Source: an uncultured bacterium
Lineage (GTDB): Bacteria; Planctomycetota; GCA-002687715
Assembly: GCA_902826835.1 (NCBI GenBank)
Contig: CADEGH010000027.1
Location: forward strand, 1-46,611
DNA: 46,611 nucleotides
Direction: 5' to 3'
The position numbers and the translations under genes were made by a program. Shown one piece after another: positions 1 through 7,945 of the stretch. Position 1 is the first letter of the stretch, and every line of letters starts with the position of its first letter. The notes under the pieces are model-generated. The model was not told the origin of the DNA, did no database searches, and saw only the letters and a program-made list of their open reading frames with translations.

Positions 1-82
1 AGCAAACGCCAATTTCCCACTAGTCGGCATAATCCGTAGGTCGGCATAGTGGGAATTATGCCGATGTCGGCATAATTCCCAC
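1..82. repeat. Inverted/direct repeat cluster, possible mobile-element end
   Basis: A perfect inverted repeat with 16-bp arms lies at 49-64 (GTGGGAATTATGCCGA) and 67-82, separated by 2 nt. The 8-mer GTCGGCAT occurs directly at 23-30, 40-47 and 66-73, and inverted at 58-65. The cluster begins exactly where the methyltransferase reading frame stops resembling its family, after Thr-Asp-Leu-Trp-Glu. Such arrangements are typical of recombinase or transposase binding ends. No recombinase is visible here because the window ends. Confidence 0.6.
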
Positions 83-1953
83 AAGTCTGTCACGTTGTTG
101 GGCCCGTAGAACTCGTGACCGGCTCCCTCGCGCCATCCATAGAAACAGTTTGCCGTCACGATGCCGTCGGCAATGTAGTGGGGGTGTTGCGCAACGTCCA
201 TCGAGTAGACATCGCCTGAGAACCCTGTTCGGTCAATTTCGTCAATGGGGACCCATTCGATCTTCCCACGCCGGGACGGAACTGGAACCGCCATGGCACC
301 AGCGATCAGGTTGCATGTCCGGATCTTGAACGGAACGCGGCGGCTCACCTTCACGTGGTCTCGCGTGGACGTTACAAGCGGGCATTCAGCATACCGGCCA
401 TTCATCTTCAGGAGGTCAAGCGCGTTGGCCTCCATGACGTCGAGGTCCAATCGATCGTAGACACGATCGACCTTGTCGATTTGCCGGAGACCCTTCGTGT
501 GGTGGGCATCCGCCCATGTGCAAGTCGGAATCCCGAACTTGGCCAGAATGAACTGTTCCTCAAGTGCAGCGTCCATGCTCGATGCGTGTGTGGAGAGGAT
601 CCACGCTTCGTCCCCACCCTCCACGTAGAGGCGGTGCTTCAACCCGAATCCCCAGGAACTGAGCATCATGGACTTCCCAACCCGCCACCATCGTCCCCTG
701 CGCATCAGGTAGGTGCACCAGAGTCGAGACGCGTCCTCCGTGAGTTTCGCGCTCCAGAAGTGGCTGGGTGTGCAGTGGGTGACCTTGCCACCGACCACGA
801 CTCCAAGAAGCTCGCCTGAGAAGGGCCTGGAAGTTCTCGCGATCTCTGATCCGTGCTTCCTGCCGATGATCGCGTTGTGGTGCTTGCTATAGGCCACGAC
901 TCGGTCACCGTCCACAAGGCTCTCGATCGGCACCGAACCGTCCGGCGTGTCAACCATTGTCCCCGCCGGCTGACACCACTCGTGCGCACCCATGAAGTCT
1001 TTGCGGGTGAGAACCGGGTGAAGTTTATTCCATATCAGGGCCTGCGAGAAATAGAGACCGTTTGACTTGAGGGCCGGAGGGTAGTTGGCGCAGTTGGCGT
1101 AGCCGCCCCAAATGTAGAACGAGGCGCCCGGCTCCATCGCAAACGCGAGGTTGCCGAACCACAGATCAAGGATTCGCTCGAAGTCCTCGTCGGTCATGAA
1201 GTCGTTCTTCAGCGGCCGGTCCTTCGCCCGCATCTTGCGGGTGGTCGGCGTTGCCTTCCCGGGGTCGCGCGCGAGGTCCAACGACTGGTGGTGTGTCGAG
1301 GCGAACGAGGAGAGTCCGGCCGCGATGGCGTTGTTCGACCGGGGCTCGACTTTCACGTTGTACGGCGGGTCGGTGTTCACGAGGTGGATGCGCTGCCCTC
1401 CGAGCAGGCGCACAAGGTCCTCGCGCTTCGATGAATCGCCTACAAGAAGACGGTGGTCACCGAGAATCCACAAGTCCCCGGCTCTGCAAATCGGAGTGTC
1501 CAGGGGCTCGGGAGGGATGTCCTCGTCGGCATCGCCCATCGCGGCGTCCGCCACCTCCGCAAGCAGCCTGTCGATGTCGTCGGTGGAGTAGCCCACGCCG
1601 TCGATCGCGTTCTCGGATCGGAGTTCTGCGAGCAGGCGGGAAAGGACTCCGTCGTCCCACTCGGCCAGCTCCGCCGTCCGATTCAACGCGATGGCCAACG
1701 CCGTCGCGTCGAGGTTGGTCACGTCGAGCTCGACGATGTCGACCTCGGTCCAGCCGAGCTTGCGCATCGCGGTCAGGCGTCCGTGGCCCGCGATCAGCCG
1801 TAGGGTGCCTTTCTGGACGACGAGCGGCTCCGCTTGCCCGAACCGCTTTAGCGACCCGACGATCGCGTCCAGGTTGCCCTCTGGGTGGAGCCTCGGATTG
1901 CTCGGGTCGGGAACGAGAGATTGGATAGGAACGCGTTGAACAGTCAGACTCAT
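1..1953 (-). CDS. ParB-domain DNA methyltransferase fusion with intein, 3' end interrupted or off window
   Basis: The frame is open for 651 codons to position 1, with no stop. ATG at 1953 follows GGAGG by 8 nt and overlaps the upstream stop (ATGA), so it is translationally coupled. Residues 1-110 form a ParB/sulfiredoxin-type N-terminal domain (VPDPSNPRLHPEGNLDAIV, then IAGHGRLTAMRKLGW). Residues from about 185 form a beta-type DNA methylase with catalytic DPPY (NTDPPYNV) near residue 209. An intein occupies 327-602, and the C-extein resumes as CFYGWREGAGHEFYGPNN. After TDLW the family normally continues to the SAM-binding FxGxG motif. Here the frame enters the repeat cluster at 1-82, so the enzyme is probably truncated. 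Fusions of this kind are common beside phage terminase genes. The product would methylate phage or host DNA at a specific site if intact. Confidence 0.85.
   Translation of the reverse strand, partial: MSLTVQRVPIQSLVPDPSNPRLHPEGNLDAIVGSLKRFGQAEPLVVQKGTLRLIAGHGRLTAMRKLGWTEVDIVELDVTNLDATALAIALNRTAELAEWDDGVLSRLLAELRSENAIDGVGYSTDDIDRLLAEVADAAMGDADEDIPPEPLDTPICRAGDLWILGDHRLLVGDSSKREDLVRLLGGQRIHLVNTDPPYNVKVEPRSNNAIAAGLSSFASTHHQSLDLARDPGKATPTTRKMRAKDRPLKNDFMTDEDFERILDLWFGNLAFAMEPGASFYIWGGYANCANYPPALKSNGLYFSQALIWNKLHPVLTRKDFMGAHEWCQPAGTMVDTPDGSVPIESLVDGDRVVAYSKHHNAIIGRKHGSEIARTSRPFSGELLGVVVGGKVTHCTPSHFWSAKLTEDASRLWCTYLMRRGRWWRVGKSMMLSSWGFGLKHRLYVEGGDEAWILSTHASSMDAALEEQFILAKFGIPTCTWADAHHTKGLRQIDKVDRVYDRLDLDVMEANALDLLKMNGRYAECPLVTSTRDHVKVSRRVPFKIRTCNLIAGAMAVPVPSRRGKIEWVPIDEIDRTGFSGDVYSMDVAQHPHYIADGIVTANCFYGWREGAGHEFYGPNNVTDLWELCRHRHNSHYADLRIMPTSGKLAFA
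148..975 (-). other. Intein with GIY-YIG-like insertion, within the methyltransferase
   Basis: The 276-residue insert runs from Cys327 to Asn602, and the +1 residue is Cys. Block A is CQPAGTMVDTPDGS, block B is GGKVTHCTPSHFW, block F is GDVYSMDV, and the C-terminal block is HYIADGIVTAN followed by Cys. The penultimate residue is Ala rather than the usual His, as in a minority of inteins. Between the splicing blocks lies a segment with a GIY-YIG-like layout: CTYLM, WRVGKS, then LKHRLYVE, and later ALEEQFILAKFGIP. Joining the exteins restores the expected methylase sequence AHEW/CFYGW. Intein identification is strong. The nuclease-like assignment of the middle is inference from spacing. Confidence 0.85.
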
Positions 1954-2390
1954 GGTGTAACCTCCGGACCCGGGGGTGCGGTCGGGATCGAGTCGCGCAT
2001 CTGTTGGGTAACCTGCGCGATTGCCCTCGCGTACTCCTCGGGGGTGTGCTGGTTCTTGGCTTCGACCGCCTGCTCACGATTGACGCGGCCCCATCGGTCG
2101 GGCCACCGGCGTTCAAGGCGCCACGCTGCCGCCTGCCAGTGCTTCTCGGCGGCCTTGGCGATGATCAGGACGTCGCGCATCTCGGCCTGGGCGAGAGCGC
2201 GCTGCACCGCCTTGCGGAACTCCCGGTAGGCGCCGGTGCCCTTCCTCCTCCCGAGCCTCATCCACCGAAGGATCGTCCGTTCCGAGATCCCCACGTACCC
2301 CGCCGCGACCTCGAAGGTGCAGCCGGACGCCAGGATCTCGCAGACCTTGGCGGTGAGCTGGTGGGTCAGCTTGGGTGGACGACCGGACAG
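1950..2390 (-). CDS. Terminase small-subunit-like HTH phage protein
   Basis: The frame carries a resolvase/terminase-type helix-turn-helix (GRPPKLTHQLTAKVCEILAS, then VAAGYVGISERTILRWMR) followed by a charged helical part (YREFRKAVQRALAQAEMRD, RRWPDRWGRV). This matches phage proteins that precede the large terminase and recognise packaging or origin DNA. The start is uncertain. The first conventional codon is GTG at 2294, but family-like sequence extends upstream of it. The only initiator-like codon upstream, before an in-frame TAG at 2472-2474, is CTG at 2390, so I used that. Alternatives are a genuine GTG start with a shortened HTH, or a frameshift near 2400 where a TTG start exists in the neighbouring frame. 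The stop overlaps the methyltransferase start. Confidence 0.65.
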   Translation of the reverse strand: MSGRPPKLTHQLTAKVCEILASGCTFEVAAGYVGISERTILRWMRLGRRKGTGAYREFRKAVQRALAQAEMRDVLIIAKAAEKHWQAAAWRLERRWPDRWGRVNREQAVEAKNQHTPEEYARAIAQVTQQMRDSIPTAPPGPEVTP

Positions 2391-3148
2391 GGGATGGCTC
2401 CAAGACGGGGGAGGCGGGCTGGTCTTGGAGTGGGGCGCGACGACGCGCGTTGGAGGGAACCCGCTACGGGAAGTCTAACAGGCTGGACCGACGCGTAGGC
2501 AGGCATCGGGAACCCCGGCACGGCCTTCCGGGAGCCCTTTTTTATAGGGGTGACAGAAGTCCCCCCCTTTTCGTCAGGAAACCCTGGAAAAGTAGGGTTT
2601 CACCGGGATTCGCCGAGGTGACATAATTCGGACCCGAAAACGGCCCCCGGACCGGCCTTCCCGAGGGGGTGCCGGAGCCGGTCGAGGCGGAGCGGGAAGG
2701 GGGGGCGAGGCGCCCGGCGGGGGAGGTCCGATGAGGGAACGAATGGGACGCTTGCGGATTCGTAGAGGAGAAGGCGGGTTCGGACGATGCAGAGGAGGGG
2801 CAATGGGTCGCGGCCTCTTCTCAGGTCAGGCCGGATTCTGATACGCTCCCCGCCCGCGGGGACAGACGCCCGGCCCAGTGCGTTCCATGGTGGAGTGCGC
2901 TGAGGGGGCCGCCCTGGTTTCCAACGCGCAGGAAGTAGCAGCGTGCCGCTAGCTTGGACACAGTGGTGCATCTCGGAAGCCTCAGCCGAACCCGATTCCC
3001 TAACCCGAAGGGCCAAATCAGCTCGAACCCATGACCAGTGCCACGGAACGCCTCGCTGGCAGCCCAGCGATTGGAGAGGGAGTGCGAATTCAACACTGCG
3101 GGAAGTCATGGACCAACGAATGCATGTCCTCGACTCGGGAGAACTGGA
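2391..3148. other. Intergenic stretch without a supported gene
   Basis: No frame here has protein-like composition on either strand. Long minus-strand frames over 2600-3109 are Pro/Arg-rich shadows. It holds one copy of the diverged repeat at 2832-2904 and a T6 run at 2529-2534 after weak GC dyads, which is not convincing as a terminator. Confidence 0.5.
2832..2904. repeat. Diverged intergenic repeat, family 1 copy A
   Basis: Matches 3702-3776 over about 75 nt. Conserved stretches are GGATTCTGAT, the GC-rich hairpin CTCCCCGCCCGCGGGG, and TCCATGGTGGAGTGCG. The hairpin survives in both copies despite substitutions. No open frame is conserved. Confidence 0.6.
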
Positions 3149-3532
3149 ATGACCGCCACGAATGCCTCAATAACGGCGTACGAAAGGAAGCTTTTCGCAA
3201 GTTTCGGCCTTGCAGCGACCTGCTTTCTGCTCGTGATTTGCGATATTGTCCCATTCAAGGTCAGTGAAGCAAGGTGGATTCCCAGCTCTCCGGGGAAACT
3301 CGGATTCCAAACCGGTAAGCCGGATCGCGTCGAAGAACTGGCTGTCAACGGAACAGCAATAGTTCTGCTTGTGATAGGCGGACTGTCAGCCCTCTTCGGC
3401 GTTGCCATCGTCCAACGGGGCGCCGATGACCGGAATGGTCCCCAGAGAGGCTCCGCTGATTCGGCGCGTACAAGTGAGCCACCCGTGCTTAGGGATGAGG
3501 AGAGTTCAGACTCAGATGAACAACCTTCGTAG
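3149..3532 (+). CDS. Small two-TM membrane protein, unknown function
   Basis: 127 residues from ATG 3149, chosen because GGAG lies 7 nt upstream and protein-like sequence begins there. The longer frame from 3038 adds only low-complexity residues. Two hydrophobic helices are visible, LFASFGLAATCFLLVICDIV near residues 13-32 and GTAIVLLVIGGLSALFGVAI near 66-85, with a roughly 30-residue loop between them. The tail is acidic and Ser-rich. I do not recognise the family. It lies in accessory DNA and is followed by repeats and the TIR gene. Its function is unknown. Confidence 0.6.
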   Translation: MTATNASITAYERKLFASFGLAATCFLLVICDIVPFKVSEARWIPSSPGKLGFQTGKPDRVEELAVNGTAIVLLVIGGLSALFGVAIVQRGADDRNGPQRGSADSARTSEPPVLRDEESSDSDEQPS

Positions 3533-4154
3533 GGCGCAACCCTTGAAGATCGATCTCTCGATTGTTTCGTGTCCCGCCGAGTTTCCTGATGGGGTTCCTT
3601 CGCCTATCCGGGCCCGGAGACGCAGATCGCAAAGATACTCGATCGCTCCCGTCCAAGGGAATGCGTCGTCAGCCTATCGCCACCAAGGCTCTACTCAGGG
3701 GGGGGCGGATTCTGATAACCTCCCGGCCCGCGGGAACAGGCGATCAGACAATCGCTCTCCATGGTGGAGTGCGATGAACGATCCGCTGAGAATCCCCGCT
3801 CGCCACGGAGAGTCGCGCGTGCCGCCATCCTCGCAACGCTGGCGTCCTTCGACATCCTCCGCTGCACCCGAGGCCGTGCCCGAAGCCCCATCCCCAGATG
3901 CGCAGGAATTTCGTAGACATGACAACCGAGCGTACTCCCTGGATGCCCATACCTTGCCTCCGCTATGGTAAGCTGCCGTCCAGCACGCGGCCTTACGCGG
4001 CTGCGCGCTCCGCAAAAGAGCGGGCCGCGAAGTCCAGCGAGAAACTCCGCGCGATGATGGACCTAGTGTGCCGCTATCTTCGATAGAGTGGAGCTCTTCG
4101 GTATGCTCCGACGCTCCCGAATCCCTACCTCAGATGCGAAAGAATATCGTAGAC
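3533..4154. other. Intergenic stretch with repeats, no supported gene
   Basis: It contains family 1 copy B (3702-3776) and both copies of a second short repeat (3892-3926 and 4131-4164). Frames across it are short, conflict with one another and follow the repeats rather than any protein family. Confidence 0.5.
3702..3776. repeat. Diverged intergenic repeat, family 1 copy B
   Basis: Partner of 2832-2904. The stem is CTCCCGGCCCGCGGGA. Changes relative to copy A shift the base-pairing register but keep a stem-loop. CCATGGTGGAGTGCG is identical between copies. Confidence 0.6.
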
Positions 4155-4164
4155 ATGACAGCTC
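3892..4164. repeat. Short direct repeat pair, family 2
   Basis: The motif CAGATGCG, 2-3 nt, GAATNTCGTAGACATGAC occurs at about 3895-3922 and again at 4133-4159. The second copy overlaps the possible first codons of the TIR gene, so that gene's start is uncertain. Function unknown. Confidence 0.55.
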
Positions 4165-6092
4165 CGCCGTCAGGAGGTAACTACCAGCCGACGCCACGCC
4201 CCGACCTGGAGATGTGTAATTGTCGTCGGTGGGGAGATGTAGATATCGTTGAGCAGACTGTGTCCAACGGAAGGGTTGGTAGCTTGTTATCGAGAACGCT
4301 ATCGACTTTTATCGTCGTTGCAGGTGTCGTTGCGGCTCAGTCGATTGCCGAGCTCAAGGGGCAAGCCGACGGCATCTGGTTTGGTCATTCGAGCCAGGTC
4401 AATGCGGTCCTGGTGCGTTGCCTCGAAAAGCCCCAAGGAGCACCTACAGCTGACGAATACAACGCTGCAGTCGATAACGAGAAGTTCGCAGAGGGTTTCC
4501 CGAACACGGCCCGCGACATCTGGAAAGCAGTCTTGTCCAAGGAACAGGATGAGTCCCAGGCTCAAGAGATAGAGGCGCTCAGAGTTCGACTGATCGAGAT
4601 CATCGCGCGCGCTGACGCCATGGCCAAGCTCTATCGAAGGCACGCGGGTACGTCCAACTCCGGCTTCGGCGGGATCGTGGAATCGAACGTGAAGCACGCG
4701 CAGGAAGTGCTCGGCACGGTCGTAAAATACAGGAAGCCGCCCCCGGCACCTCCCAAGGAAGAACGCAATGAGCTTGAAGAGGAACGTCCTGACCAGCCAA
4801 AGGTCAAGCCAAAGTCTGAACCGACGCCTGAAAGCATTTGGGAGTCTAAAACTCCTTCAAACAATGGGGGCGAGGACAACTCCAAGGACCGACGTTGGAT
4901 ATTGTACTCTTGCGTCGCAGTATTAGTTATAATAATTACGCTGGTCGTCCTGGGCAGGATCGTCATAGCACGCAGGCCCGTGCCGAAAGTCATGTCCACA
5001 AACCAGTACGAATACGATGCATTCATTTCGTACAACACCCTCGATCGTCAGCCCGTTAGTGCGCTGGTCAGTGCTCTGACGGCCGTGGGCTTCCGCGTCT
5101 GGTTTGACGACCAGAACCTTGTTCGCGCAGCTCCGTTTCCAGCCGAGTGTGCGAGTGCGATATGGAATTCTCGCTGCTTCGTACTCGTTCTGGGACCCCG
5201 GGGACTCGGCCATTGGCAGCGCGATGAGGTCAACGAAGCCCTCCAAGTCTACCGGCAACGCGGGAGTCGGGGAATCAGCGTTGTTACCCTGCCGTCCGCT
5301 GATAAAAATAGTCTGCCCGGGCCTCTGAAGAGTATCGGCTACATTGATCTTGAGGCGACTTCCCCCGACTCGATCACGACGGTCCGACAGGTAGCCCTCA
5401 GCGTATTCGGACTCTCGCCCAACGCGGCACCTGAGGGGGCCATCGATGCGGACTGGGTGAAGAAGGCCCGGGATAAGCAATTAGGCCCGAAGGCGCGACC
5501 GCTGAGCGCCCAGCATCAACGGGATAAGTTGCCTCTAGTTGCGTCGAAACACGATTCGCCCGCACTATCCGGCCCCGCACCCCATTCGTCTGGGGTTAGC
5601 GGCATGCGGATACGCCTGATCGCAATTTTGTTTGGCCTACTGGCCTTAGCTGGCTGGTGGTTCGGATGTGCCCAGCGGCCTTTTCCTGTGAACGTAAGAA
5701 TGGAGCAATTGACTGCGAGTGGGGTGCACGACAGACGCAAAGGCCAAGAAATGCGTTACGAACTATACTCTCAATGCCATCCGCGATTGGCACGAAAAAT
5801 GGAGGAAAAAGCACCTAACAAGATGGCAGGGCACAACCTGGCCTCTAAGGAGCCGCTGACGATCTGGGTGCCACCCGACTGTAACAAGCTTGAACTTCGG
5901 ATCTATTTCGAGTGTGATGGCGAGTCGTGTGAGGGGCCACTCCTCACGTTATCTCGTGCAGAGCTGGTTGAACTCACGGACAAGGCTGTTCTCTATACAG
6001 ATAACGTAATCGCTAAGGAGAAATTGAGCCTGAAGGATGGCACGTTATGGTTCGAGTCGTTCACTTTCACCCTCAAAGCATGGCGACCCTAG
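4155..6092 (+). CDS. Membrane-anchored TIR-domain protein
   Basis: About 645 residues from ATG 4155. The frame opens upstream at GTG 4068, and GTG 4260 is also possible, because no site has a clear ribosome-binding sequence. In order: a hydrophobic segment near residues 44-62; a helical region; a Pro/Glu/Lys-rich linker; a strong TM near 250-270 (VAVLVIIITLVVLGRIVIA); a TIR domain at about 285-410 (YDAFISYNTLDR, VWFDDQNL, then GHWQRDEVNEAL); a third TM near 484-504; and an extracytoplasmic-type C-terminal region with several cysteines. The Glu in WQRDE, about residue 358, aligns with the catalytic glutamate of NAD-cleaving TIR domains. Prokaryotic TIR proteins commonly deplete NAD during phage defence, so a membrane-tethered NADase or signalling role is inferred. 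GC is lower than in flanking genes, which suggests transfer. Confidence 0.8.
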   Translation: MTAPPSGGNYQPTPRPDLEMCNCRRWGDVDIVEQTVSNGRVGSLLSRTLSTFIVVAGVVAAQSIAELKGQADGIWFGHSSQVNAVLVRCLEKPQGAPTADEYNAAVDNEKFAEGFPNTARDIWKAVLSKEQDESQAQEIEALRVRLIEIIARADAMAKLYRRHAGTSNSGFGGIVESNVKHAQEVLGTVVKYRKPPPAPPKEERNELEEERPDQPKVKPKSEPTPESIWESKTPSNNGGEDNSKDRRWILYSCVAVLVIIITLVVLGRIVIARRPVPKVMSTNQYEYDAFISYNTLDRQPVSALVSALTAVGFRVWFDDQNLVRAAPFPAECASAIWNSRCFVLVLGPRGLGHWQRDEVNEALQVYRQRGSRGISVVTLPSADKNSLPGPLKSIGYIDLEATSPDSITTVRQVALSVFGLSPNAAPEGAIDADWVKKARDKQLGPKARPLSAQHQRDKLPLVASKHDSPALSGPAPHSSGVSGMRIRLIAILFGLLALAGWWFGCAQRPFPVNVRMEQLTASGVHDRRKGQEMRYELYSQCHPRLARKMEEKAPNKMAGHNLASKEPLTIWVPPDCNKLELRIYFECDGESCEGPLLTLSRAELVELTDKAVLYTDNVIAKEKLSLKDGTLWFESFTFTLKAWRP

Positions 6093-6857
6093 AAGCCTGT
6101 CCCAAAACCGTAATTTGCAATAGCCTTCTCCCACGTGTGGTGCAAACTCTTGGCGAACGAATCATAACCAGCCACTCGTGGTCGAATCAAAACCACCCAG
6201 CCTGAGCAGGGGAAGGAAGCCGTGTGGCTTAAATTCTCAAACGGCCGAATAGCCGCAAAATGCAGAGTCTGCGCAGCTCGTGAATAGGCCACGCTCATCC
6301 GACGAGGGCATAATCTGACCGTCGAATAGTCAGGTGGAATTCAATAAACAGGCTGTCCGCTCACGTGGCACGCCGGAAATAGAAGCTCAGAATGCCGCCG
6401 AGCCGCGTTCGGCGGACCACGCGACCGCGTCGATGCCCGCCACCCGCCACAGACCGCGGGGCCGAGTCGCCCATCGCTTGGCGACTCACCGTGGTCGAAA
6501 CGCAACTCCGTGGCCCGGGAACGCGGCCGATCGCATCTCGCCCAAGGGGCCCGAGTGGCGGGTTCCTGCCCATCTCCTGCCATCCGCCGCCACCACGGGA
6601 TTTGCGGACTCGGTTCCGAGTGGTACCCTCTGCCAACTACTGTCTCCGACCGAGGGGTGGCCTGCGATGCATTCCTAAACCGCAGGTCGTGCGTTCGAAT
6701 CGCATCGGGGCCGTTCCGCAACTCCCAACCCACTCCCGACTTGTGGCGTCGCCGGTGCATCAGGTTGCATCGGAATCGCGACCACTTGGCGAGTTAGTGG
6801 CGGGGTGGTGCGGAAGTGGTGGGGCCCGTGAGGCGGCAAATCACTCCGGGCCCGGAC
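6093..6857. other. Non-coding stretch with a tRNA scar
   Basis: No convincing gene on either strand. A 69-codon minus-strand frame at 6089-6298 has no recognisable homology. The only clear element is the 3' tRNA-Arg fragment at 6672-6712. A minus-strand frame over it contains the well-known tRNA-antisense artefact peptide AIRTHDLRFRN. Confidence 0.5.
6672..6712 (+). tRNA. 3' fragment of tRNA-Arg(CCU), likely attachment-site scar
   Basis: From the anticodon loop (TTCCTAA, anticodon CCT) onward the sequence is canonical: 3' anticodon stem ACCGC, variable loop AGGTC, T-arm GTGCG-TTCGAAT-CGCAT, then acceptor strand CGGGGCC. The 5' half is absent. CTGCG upstream partly mimics the stem, but no GGCCCCG acceptor or D-arm is found. 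No CCA is encoded. Tyrosine integrases often recombine at the anticodon or T-loop and leave such 3' copies. Confidence 0.7.
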
Positions 6858-7937
6858 ATGCGTATGACAGAAATCAACCCCCTAAAAACTGATGCTCGAC
6901 ATTTCGTGACCCAGGCCCGAGTGGCAAGAGTTGTCAAGCCGTGGATCACTGCCATCGGGATTACGAATACAGTCGCGCTGCTATCCGGCATCGTGTACGT
7001 CGTATTCGTACTTCCAGGAGCGATGGCGGAAAAGGCGATGGCAACCTACAGGGACCAAACTGCGGCTATGACCTCTGCGCTATTCGGACCAGCTGTGGAC
7101 TCGATCCGAGATGCCGGCCGGGTATCCGATCAGGTGAAAGATGCAAATAGTGACATGCGCGACATTAGGAATGACATTACATCTCAAGAAAGTGCACTTA
7201 AGGAACGGGGTAACCAATTATCTAAGGTAAAGGATGACATCATTGATCTTGAGAGGACACTCGCGATAGTCAAGGCCGACCCCAAAAAGATCGAAAGTGT
7301 TGTTGCAATGCTGGATCGTATGAAGGAATCCAAGGATGGAGCGGAGCTGCTGAATAAGCTTGCTTCGATTGGCATTGTTATTGATTCTCAATATCCATCG
7401 GGAACCATTGTCGCTTTCACAGGACACACGGATCCCAATCCATGGCTCATCTGCGACGGTCGCGCATTCGATGACGATAGCGTATTCAATCGAAATGGCA
7501 ATATCGATGCCAGGCTATCCGGAGCCCAGGGGAGTGGCAAGTTCAAGAGACTCAGGGAGACACTCGGAAATTATTGGCCTACGACAAAAGTGAACGGAAC
7601 GCCTGTGTCCAAGCTACCCGACCTCCGCGGCATGTTCCTGCGAGGGGCGAATAACGCCAGGTCTGACGACTGGGCTGACACAGCGGAACGGTTTCCGCAG
7701 GCTGGTGGGATGGGCTCGGTGCAGCATGACTCTGCTGTCGATGCCCGATTTAACGCATTCCCGATTGTAGCTGTCGCAGACAACCAAAGAGTCGAGTTTA
7801 TTGCGTCTGGATATAATTTCATCGTTTCCGGAAATATTGACACTCACCTTCGCGGAAGTGTCACTCATCCGTTCGCACCTGGACCGGGCGACACCCGCCC
7901 CCAAAACGTCGCCGTGAACTGGATCATCAAATACTGA
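6858..7937 (+). CDS. Membrane, coiled-coil, phage tail-collar-domain protein
   Basis: About 359 residues from ATG 6858. ATG 6864 and GTG 6816 are alternatives. A TM helix near residues 30-52 (TNTVALLSGIVYVVFVLPGA) is followed by a long predicted coiled coil to about residue 160 (SDMRDIRNDITSQESALKER, KVKDDIIDLERTL). The C-terminal ~185 residues match the phage tail collar / microcystin-dependent-protein fold: YPSGTIVAFTG, NPWLICDGRAF, LPDLRGMFLRGAN, then DTRPQNVAVNWIIKY at the end. Collar domains sit on tail fibres, but cellular proteins also use them as surface stalk tips. The N-terminal TM suggests a cell-anchored stalk displaying the collar domain outside the cytoplasm. GC is clearly below the window average, so it was probably acquired. 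Confidence 0.75.
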   Translation: MRMTEINPLKTDARHFVTQARVARVVKPWITAIGITNTVALLSGIVYVVFVLPGAMAEKAMATYRDQTAAMTSALFGPAVDSIRDAGRVSDQVKDANSDMRDIRNDITSQESALKERGNQLSKVKDDIIDLERTLAIVKADPKKIESVVAMLDRMKESKDGAELLNKLASIGIVIDSQYPSGTIVAFTGHTDPNPWLICDGRAFDDDSVFNRNGNIDARLSGAQGSGKFKRLRETLGNYWPTTKVNGTPVSKLPDLRGMFLRGANNARSDDWADTAERFPQAGGMGSVQHDSAVDARFNAFPIVAVADNQRVEFIASGYNFIVSGNIDTHLRGSVTHPFAPGPGDTRPQNVAVNWIIKY

Positions 7938-7945
7938 CCGATCCC

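Noticed and set aside
2600..3109. 169-codon minus-strand frame
   Set aside because: It follows the intergenic repeat, and an analogous frame appears over copy B with different sequence.
6341..6760. 139-codon minus-strand frame with AIRTHDLRFRN
   Set aside because: A classic false protein made by reading a tRNA gene on the opposite strand.
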